Positions 7,388-12,787 of a DNA stretch of 12,787 bases are shown piece by piece (position 1 is the first letter of the stretch; each line of letters starts with the position of its first letter). The notes beneath the pieces are model-generated. The model did no database searches and was not told the origin of the DNA. It was given only the letters and a program-made list of their open reading frames with translations. The translations under genes were made by a program, and so were the position numbers. The DNA is from Rickettsiales bacterium. GTDB taxonomy: Bacteria > Pseudomonadota > Alphaproteobacteria > Rickettsiales > JANQQO01. The stretch lies in the NCBI GenBank assembly GCA_028289305.1, contig JANQQO010000113.1, positions 1-12,787 on the forward strand. The letters run 5' to 3'.

Positions 7388-8473
7388 ATGAGCGAAGGGC
7401 AGAAAAAAACCACAATTACGCAAGATTGGTTGGCGGACGAAACTAATGCTAGTACCATTTTGCGTTCTACTATGGACTTGATGATACGTGTCTGTGGGGA
7501 TGAGATAGTAAATGGGTATGAGGATGAGTATGGATGGTTATTAAAAGAGTCAGGGGATAAACATCGGCAGAATATTCATACATTGATACAGGATGTAGAG
7601 AATATATTGCTTACATGGGTGAGCGATGTACGTGCATTAAAAGAAAATGCAGGTGCAAAAAACGGTGAATCACTGAGTGTAGATCTAGGTGAAGTAAAAC
7701 ACCCTTCTGATGAGGAGAAGGCTTTAGTAAAAGCGGGCGCAAAATCTGGTGAAGTGGAGGTGCTTCTCAAGCTGTTTGATGTGCTGGAGGGGTTTGAAGA
7801 TAAAATAGCAGCAAACATAGATGTTATTATTTCGGATATAAAAGAAGGTATAAAAATACAGGAAGAGGAGCTGACATGGAAAGAGTATTTTAAGGATTTT
7901 ATGGAGCAAGAGGAAATACGTGAGAAACACAATATAGACGAGAGGAATGTGCCAACCATAGATGAGGCGATGGGGCTTCTGAAGAAAGCGGCTGGTGGAG
8001 AGCAGTTTGCACATGGCATTCTTTTGATGCTATCAGTGCAGGAGCAATTGGAAAAAGCATTCAATGAATTCCGTGATGCATTATCCACGGCGGAACATGG
8101 AAGCAGTACCAATAGAAAGGTAAGGGCGTTGCGCGATGGTATTGAGAGATTAAATGCTTTAGAACGTCAACCGGGGAAAGAGTATCCTAGAGATGCAGTG
8201 GTGAAAGAGAGCAAAGAGGCTATAGATGCGTGCTTTGGTGGTGTTTTAGATGCAGATGGTATACGTATTGGCAGTAAGGAAATGGTAGAACTGATCGGTA
8301 GTTTTAAAAAGTGGTTTGAGGGGCACGAGAAACAGGTTGCTGCGTGGAGAAAGGATGTTGCAGGGATGCAAGCCCTGGAGAATCTTGCGGATATGTTGCA
8401 TGATCTACAATGGCACCGGGAACAAACCTTAGGCATTGATAACACAATAAGAACTCCTGGAAGCAGAAGCTAA
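7388..8473 (+). CDS. Hypothetical acidic helical protein, paralogue 2 (361 aa)
   Basis: A diverged copy of the preceding gene product, with no family I can name. Shared landmarks are LMIRVCGDEI (31-40) and VENILLTWVSDVRAL (70-84). Weaker similarity continues over the whole length (GILLMLSVQEQLEKAF near 210-225 against the hydrophobic segment of paralogue 1, and a C-terminal L-x(2,4)-L...R-x-Q-x-L pattern near 334-348). It is strongly acidic and Lys/Glu-rich, with long predicted helices and possible coiled coil, and has no signal peptide or obvious catalytic motif. The start has AAGGA (7376-7380) 7 bases upstream. AT-rich codons (ATA, AGA, GTA, AAA, TTA) are far commoner than in the fad genes; three 60-base lines counted by hand at 7681, 7801 and 7861 hold 28, 14 and 24 G+C. 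The 115 bases that follow separate it from the thiolase gene. Confidence 0.85.
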   Translation: MSEGQKKTTITQDWLADETNASTILRSTMDLMIRVCGDEIVNGYEDEYGWLLKESGDKHRQNIHTLIQDVENILLTWVSDVRALKENAGAKNGESLSVDLGEVKHPSDEEKALVKAGAKSGEVEVLLKLFDVLEGFEDKIAANIDVIISDIKEGIKIQEEELTWKEYFKDFMEQEEIREKHNIDERNVPTIDEAMGLLKKAAGGEQFAHGILLMLSVQEQLEKAFNEFRDALSTAEHGSSTNRKVRALRDGIERLNALERQPGKEYPRDAVVKESKEAIDACFGGVLDADGIRIGSKEMVELIGSFKKWFEGHEKQVAAWRKDVAGMQALENLADMLHDLQWHREQTLGIDNTIRTPGSRS

Positions 8474-8588
8474 AGGCTATATCTCCCCATCAGCATTTTC
8501 CCTTATAACGTGCGTGTTAAGATTTGACGGCGGGGGAGAAACTGCGTAAGTTGGATAGGTTGGTTTTTATTAGGGTGTGCGTTTTGTT
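8474..8588 (+). promoter_or_regulatory. Gap upstream of the thiolase gene, possible weak promoter
   Basis: 115 bases without a gene. TTGACG (8524-8529) is a good -35-like hexamer (5/6), but the sequence 16-18 bases downstream (TAAGTT, 8547-8552) is a poor -10. No terminator hairpin is seen after the stop of paralogue 2. It may hold an internal promoter that lets fadA, fadN and fadE be expressed apart from the upstream genes. Confidence 0.2.
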
Positions 8589-9713
8589 ATGAAGCAAGCA
8601 GTGATAGCCGGATATGTGCGATCGCCGTTTACACCGGCGCATAAAGGTGCACTGGCAGAAACCCGTCCGGATGATATTGCCGCCGCGGTCATCAAAGGCT
8701 TGCTGGAACGCAGCAGCATCCCGCCAGAAGATATCGAAGATCTCAAATTAGGCTGTGCCTTTCCTGAAGGCGAGCAGGGGCTGAACCTGGCGCGGCTATT
8801 GGTGTTTATGGCGGAACTGCCGATTAGCGTTGGTGGGGTGACGATGAACCGGTTTTGCGGCTCCTCGATGCAGGGCATTCACGATGCGGTGGGTGCGATT
8901 GCGGCTGGGGCCGGTGATGTGTTTATCTGCGCTGGGGTGGAATCGATGACGCGGGTGCCGATGGTGGGCTTTAACCCGGCGCCAAACCCAGTGTTGTTTG
9001 AGGAATACCCAGAAGCCTATGAGGCGATGGGGATTACCGCAGAGAATGTTGCCAAGAAATATGGCATTGCACGGAAAAAACAGGATGCATTTGCGGCAAA
9101 AAGCCATGAGAAAGCGACCGCCGCGCGCGATCACGGGAAATTGACCGACGAGATTATCCCGATTGGTGAAGTGAGTGAAGATGGCTGCATTCGCCCGGGC
9201 ACCAATGCGAAGGATTTGGCCGAGCTTAAACCCGCCTTTATGGCAAAAGGCAGTGTGACAGCGGGAACCTCAAGTCCGCTGACCGATGGGGCGGCGGCAG
9301 TGTTGGTGGTGAGTGAGGAATATGCGAAGAAGAAGGAACTGCCGATGCTCGCGCGGGTTAAGAGCATGGCGATCTCCGGCTGCGCGCCGGAGATTATGGG
9401 GATTGGCCCGGTGAGCGCGAGCGAGAAGGCGCTGAAGCGCGCAGGGCTTACCATCGATGATATCAATATTGTGGAGCTGAACGAGGCGTTTGCCGCGCAA
9501 TCGCTCGCAGTGATTAGCGATTTGGGGATTAAAGACTCGCGGCTGAACCTGGATGGTGGGGCGATTGCGCTCGGCCACCCGCTGGGCGCTACCGGTGCGC
9601 GGATTACCGGCAAAGCCGCACAATTACTAAAACGCGAGAAGAAGAAATATGCCCTGGCAACGCAGTGTATTGGCGGTGGGCAGGGGATAGCAACGGTGCT
9701 CGAGGCTATATGA
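8589..9713 (+). CDS. fadA: Acetyl-CoA acyltransferase (3-ketoacyl-CoA thiolase) FadA
   Basis: Catalyses the thiolytic cleavage of 3-ketoacyl-CoA into acetyl-CoA and a shortened acyl-CoA, the last step of each beta-oxidation round. All three catalytic blocks are present: the acyl-accepting Cys90 in NRFCGSSMQ, His330 in IALGHPLGATGARI, and Cys360 in TQCIGGGQG. VELNEAFAAQ is also conserved. The frame is open to a GTG at 8577, but the ATG at 8589 gives the family N-terminus (MKQAVIAGYVRSPF) and is preferred. Neither start has a good Shine-Dalgarno sequence; AGGG at 8572-8575 is too far from the ATG. At 374 residues it is slightly shorter than the usual 390. It is followed after 3 bases by the inverted repeat and then by fadN, the partner that makes its substrate. 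Confidence 0.95.
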   Translation: MKQAVIAGYVRSPFTPAHKGALAETRPDDIAAAVIKGLLERSSIPPEDIEDLKLGCAFPEGEQGLNLARLLVFMAELPISVGGVTMNRFCGSSMQGIHDAVGAIAAGAGDVFICAGVESMTRVPMVGFNPAPNPVLFEEYPEAYEAMGITAENVAKKYGIARKKQDAFAAKSHEKATAARDHGKLTDEIIPIGEVSEDGCIRPGTNAKDLAELKPAFMAKGSVTAGTSSPLTDGAAAVLVVSEEYAKKKELPMLARVKSMAISGCAPEIMGIGPVSASEKALKRAGLTIDDINIVELNEAFAAQSLAVISDLGIKDSRLNLDGGAIALGHPLGATGARITGKAAQLLKREKKKYALATQCIGGGQGIATVLEAI

Positions 9714-9716
9714 AGA

Positions 9717-9861
9717 GAACATATTCTAAAATTCTACTATCATGGTCTGCAAATGATGCTTTCCTGCGCTTCCGGTGCTCAGGTACTTACTCTGTACGAT
9801 CCGCTCTGGTTCTCGGAAAACATCATTTTCGCCACATGCTAGCGAATTTTAAAACATGTTC
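9717..9861. repeat. Long imperfect inverted repeat filling the fadA-fadN gap
   Basis: The ends are 18-base inverted repeats (9717-9734 against 9844-9861) matching at 16 of 18 positions. A second nested pair, AAATGATGCTTTCC (9751-9764) and GGAAAACATCATTT (9815-9828), matches at 13 of 14 positions. The unpaired stretches between the blocks are 16 and 15 bases, and the centre is about 50 bases with GTAC repeats. In RNA this would form a long hairpin from 3 bases after the fadA stop to 18 bases before the fadN start. It may be a miniature mobile or palindromic repeat, an mRNA processing or stability element, or both. It is unrelated in sequence to the GC-rich repeats near purL. Confidence 0.75.
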
Positions 9862-9879
9862 TGCAGAGGGCGTGCAGGT

Positions 9880-12279
9880 ATGAAGAAGATTGAGAAAGTT
9901 GCAGTGATTGGGTCAGGCGTGATGGGAGCGTCGATCGCCGCCCATGTTGCCAATGGCGGGGTGCCGGTGGTGCTGCTCGATATTGTGCCGAAAGATGCGA
10001 CGAATCGTAACGTGCTGGCGGAAGGCGCGATTGAGCGCTTGCTGAAAACCGCACCTGCGCCGCTCACGCATAAAAGCAAGGCCAAGCTGATCACGCCGGG
10101 GAATTTGGAAGATGACCTGACGCTGCTAAAAGATGTGGATTGGATCATCGAGGCGGTGATTGAGGATGCGAAGATTAAGCGCGAGCTCTATCGCAAGGTG
10201 CTGGGCTTCCGCAAGGAAAGCTCGATCATTTCTTCGAATACGTCGACGATTCCGCTGGCGAAGCTGACTGATAATATGCCGAGCGAGTTTCGGCGCGATT
10301 TTCTGATCACGCATTTCTTTAACCCGCCGCGCTATATGCGCCTGTTGGAGCTGGTGAAGGGTGAAAAAACGCGGGATCGGGCGATGAGTACGATTCGCCA
10401 ATTCGCCGATGTGACGCTGGGCAAGGGCGTGGTGGATTGTAAAGACACGCCGGGCTTTATCGCTAATCGCATTGGCTGCTTCTGGCTGGAAGTGGGGATG
10501 CTCAAAGCGATGGAGATGGGGCTGACGGTGGAAGAGGCGGATGCGGTGATGGGCAAGCCAGTGGGCATTCCTAAAACCGGGGTGTTTGGCCTGCTCGATC
10601 TGATTGGGATTGACCTGCTACCGCTGATTGCGCAGGAGATGTTCCGCAGCCTGCCGAAGCGCGATGCATTCTGTAAGATTTATGAGGAGCCGAAGCTGGT
10701 CACTAAGATGATTAAGGACGGCTATACCGGGCGCAAGGGTAAGGGCGGGTTTTACCGGCTCAACACCGAGGATGGCAAAAAGATCAAGGAGGCGGTCGAT
10801 TTAAAGACGGGTGAGTATCGCACCGCGGAGAAAGCAAGCTTAGATAGTGTGGCAGCGGCGAGGCAGGGGCTGCGCGCGCTGGTGACGCATGATGATCTGG
10901 GAGGGCAATATGCGTGGGAAGTGCTGCGCGAGACGCTGCATTACGCGGCATCATTGGTGCCGGAGATTGCTGATGATGTGCGCTCGGTGGATGAGGCGAT
11001 GCGGCTGGGATATAACTGGAAATATGGCCCGTTTGAGCTGATCGACCGGCTGGGTGATGAGAATATGGCAGGGCCGGCCTGGTTCGCGGGGGCGCTGAAG
11101 CAGGATAAGAAGAAGGTGCCGCCACTGTTAAAAGAGGTGGGTGATCAGCCGTTTTACACCGAAGAGGCGGGGCGGCGTAGCTATTTCACTGCGAGCGGGA
11201 AATATAAAGAGATTGCGCCAGCACCCGGATCGTGGACGCTTGCGGATATCGCGCGCGAGACACCGCCGATAAAGAAAAATGCGTCTGCGGCGCTGATCGA
11301 TGTGGGCGATGGGGTGGCGTGTTTGCAGTTCCGCGCCAAGATGAATACGCTCGACCCGGCGGTGCTCGAGATGATGCAGGAAGCGGTGGAGATTGTGCCG
11401 CGCGAACATAAGGCGCTGATTATCGGCAATGACGGCGATAATTTCTCGGTGGGCGCGAATATCGGGATTTTGCTGTTTGCTGGGAATGTAGCGGCGTGGA
11501 AGACGATTGATGATATCATCAAGCAGGGCCAGGATGCGGTGATGGGGCTGAAATATGCACCTTTCCCGGTGGTCGGTGCACCGAGCGGCATGGCGCTGGG
11601 CGGGGGATGTGAGATTTTGCTGCATTGTGATGCTGTGGCTGCCCATGTGGAGACCTATACCGGTTTGGTGGAAGTGGGCGTGGGCGTGGTACCTGGCTGG
11701 GGTGGCTGCAAAGAAATGCTGCGCCGGCATATCGCAAAACGTCAGGAAGAGCAGAATCTGACCGCAAAAATGGGGCGGATGTTCTCCTTTTTAAGCCCGA
11801 TCAAGACGATGAATACCATGCCGGCGGTGGCGAAAGCGTTTGAGACGATTAGCTTGGCGCGTGTGTCAAAATCCGCAGAGGAAGCGAAAAGCATGCTAGT
11901 GTTGCAGGGCAAAAGCGGCATCACCATGAATCGCCTGCGGGTGCTGGCCGATGCGAAGGCGCTAGCGCTGGAATTGGCGAAGGAGTATCAGCCGCCAGAA
12001 GCGCCAGAGTTTTATCTGCCCGGTGCTACGGCGCGGGCGGCGCTTAATATGGCGGTGGCCGGATTTGTGAAGAGTGGCAAAGCCACGCCACATGACGAGG
12101 TGGTCGCCAAAGGTTTAGCGCGGGTGCTGTCCGGTGGCGATACTGATATTACGAAAGCGCTTTCCGAGCAGGATCTTCTGGATTTAGAGCGCGAGGTGTT
12201 TGTCGAGATGGTGCAGCATCCCGCTACTATGGCGCGTATTGAACATATGTTGGAAACTGGCAAACCGTTGCGAAATTAA
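9880..12279 (+). CDS. fadN: 3-hydroxyacyl-CoA dehydrogenase/enoyl-CoA hydratase, FadN type
   Basis: A bifunctional beta-oxidation enzyme that hydrates enoyl-CoA and oxidises the 3-hydroxyacyl-CoA with NAD+. Domain order is dehydrogenase first and hydratase second, as in Bacillus FadN and opposite to E. coli FadB. The Rossmann motif GSGVMG is at 11-16, followed by SSNTST and the catalytic His145 in THFFNP, then the helical dehydrogenase C-domain (DTPGFIANRIG). The crotonase domain occupies about 470-680, with likely catalytic Glu578 in ALGGGCE and Glu598 in GLVEVGVG. The C-terminus ends MLETGKPLRN, nearly the same as the FadN end I recall. Its 799 residues fit the family (about 790). The frame is open back to 9856, but ATG 9880 (MKKIEKVAVIG) is preferred, with AGAGGG (9865-9870) 9 bases upstream. 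The fadA-fadN-fadE order mirrors the Bacillus fadNAE set. Confidence 0.95.
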   Translation: MKKIEKVAVIGSGVMGASIAAHVANGGVPVVLLDIVPKDATNRNVLAEGAIERLLKTAPAPLTHKSKAKLITPGNLEDDLTLLKDVDWIIEAVIEDAKIKRELYRKVLGFRKESSIISSNTSTIPLAKLTDNMPSEFRRDFLITHFFNPPRYMRLLELVKGEKTRDRAMSTIRQFADVTLGKGVVDCKDTPGFIANRIGCFWLEVGMLKAMEMGLTVEEADAVMGKPVGIPKTGVFGLLDLIGIDLLPLIAQEMFRSLPKRDAFCKIYEEPKLVTKMIKDGYTGRKGKGGFYRLNTEDGKKIKEAVDLKTGEYRTAEKASLDSVAAARQGLRALVTHDDLGGQYAWEVLRETLHYAASLVPEIADDVRSVDEAMRLGYNWKYGPFELIDRLGDENMAGPAWFAGALKQDKKKVPPLLKEVGDQPFYTEEAGRRSYFTASGKYKEIAPAPGSWTLADIARETPPIKKNASAALIDVGDGVACLQFRAKMNTLDPAVLEMMQEAVEIVPREHKALIIGNDGDNFSVGANIGILLFAGNVAAWKTIDDIIKQGQDAVMGLKYAPFPVVGAPSGMALGGGCEILLHCDAVAAHVETYTGLVEVGVGVVPGWGGCKEMLRRHIAKRQEEQNLTAKMGRMFSFLSPIKTMNTMPAVAKAFETISLARVSKSAEEAKSMLVLQGKSGITMNRLRVLADAKALALELAKEYQPPEAPEFYLPGATARAALNMAVAGFVKSGKATPHDEVVAKGLARVLSGGDTDITKALSEQDLLDLEREVFVEMVQHPATMARIEHMLETGKPLRN

Positions 12280-12291
12280 GGAAGAGAAGAT

Positions 12292-12787
12292 ATGCCACAA
12301 TATACCGCACCGATACGGGATTATCAGTTTGTCCTCAATGAATTTTTGGAGATTGAGCAGTATAGCGCGCTGGATGGGTTTGGGGATCTGTCGATTGTCG
12401 ACCCGATTTTGGACGAGGCCGCGCGGTTCTGTCAGGAGGTGTTATTCCCGCTGAACCAAACGGGGGATGAAGAAGGCCTGCATTTTGAGAATGGCGAGGT
12501 GCGCTTGCCGGCCGGGTTTAAAGAAGCGTATCAGACCTATGTGCAATCAGGCTGGCCGTCTTTCACCTGTGATCCGAAATATGGCGGGCAGGGCTTGCCA
12601 GAAGTGCTGAACATGCCGATCACCGAGATGATTTGCTCGGCGAATCTCTCTTTTGGACTGCTGCCGGGCTTAACGCATGGGGCGTATAACGCGGTGCATC
12701 TGCATGCGGAAGAGGGGTTGAAGGAAAAATACCTGCCGAAGATGATCGAAGGCACGTGGACCGGGGTGATGTGCTTGACCGAGCCGC
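12292..12787 (+). CDS. fadE: Acyl-CoA dehydrogenase FadE, 3'-truncated by window edge
   Basis: FAD-dependent enzyme that makes the trans-2 double bond in acyl-CoA, the first oxidation of beta-oxidation. The 165 codons present start MPQYTAPIRDYQFVLNEFL, the short N-terminal extension typical of the roughly 590-residue FadE family. The helical acyl-CoA dehydrogenase N-domain follows (CDPKYGGQGLP, NLSFGLLPGLTHGA, KYLPKMIEGTWTGVMCLTEP). The CLTEP block near the window end is the conserved flavin/substrate-contact segment. The ATG has AAGGA (12278-12282) 9 bases upstream, overlapping the fadN stop codon, and the gap to fadN is 12 bases, so tight cotranslation is likely. The frame has no stop before the window ends. 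Confidence 0.93.
   Translation, partial: MPQYTAPIRDYQFVLNEFLEIEQYSALDGFGDLSIVDPILDEAARFCQEVLFPLNQTGDEEGLHFENGEVRLPAGFKEAYQTYVQSGWPSFTCDPKYGGQGLPEVLNMPITEMICSANLSFGLLPGLTHGAYNAVHLHAEEGLKEKYLPKMIEGTWTGVMCLTEP

Noticed and set aside
7576..8112. 178-codon open frame on the - strand opposite paralogue 2
   Set aside because: Ser/Phe-rich low-complexity product typical of an antisense shadow of an acidic Lys/Glu-rich gene. The + strand frame has a good ribosome binding site and a paralogue.
9665..9883. 72-codon + strand frame over the fadA-fadN gap
   Set aside because: Starts inside the thiolase gene and is translated from the inverted repeat; no ribosome binding site.
11128..11730. 200-codon open frame on the - strand inside fadN
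   Set aside because: His/Arg-rich shadow opposite a fully conserved enzyme domain; no sign of selection for it.

Overview
The window looks like a chromosomal segment of an alphaproteobacterium, or a close relative, with moderately high GC. This is judged from protein character: a small-type PurL that works with separate PurQ, alpha-type ProB, and a FadN-type beta-oxidation enzyme. I could not run a search, so the lineage is an inference. All confident genes but one lie on the + strand.

Left part (1-4242) is biosynthetic. It holds the 3' part of purQ, then an unusually long 384-base gap, then complete purL and, 13 bases later, complete proB. The gap is not empty. It holds two copies, in opposite orientation, of a GC-rich hairpin repeat. 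It also holds the broken remains of what looks like a CopG-type antitoxin gene, into which the second copy is inserted in frame. The broken reading frame ends exactly on the purL start codon (TAATG overlap).

Middle part (4251-4682) has one small hypothetical gene on the - strand, convergent with proB and divergent from the next operon. A roughly 120-base divergent control region follows, with a plausible promoter, a small palindrome and a good ribosome binding site.

Right part (4683-12787) is a fatty-acid degradation operon: acyl-CoA ligase (FadD/PimA type), two unknown tandem paralogues, thiolase (FadA), a bifunctional 3-hydroxyacyl-CoA dehydrogenase/enoyl-CoA hydratase of the FadN domain order, and the 5' part of an acyl-CoA dehydrogenase (FadE). 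Together these activate a fatty acid, oxidise it, hydrate and oxidise it again, and cleave off acetyl-CoA. The fadA-fadN gap is almost completely filled by a long imperfect inverted repeat.

The most interesting content is the pair of paralogous acidic, helix-rich proteins of unknown function inside the fad operon. They share short N-terminal motifs, are visibly more AT-rich than their neighbours, and carry matching upstream sequences that suggest a tandem duplication whose left edge reached into the 3' end of the ligase gene.
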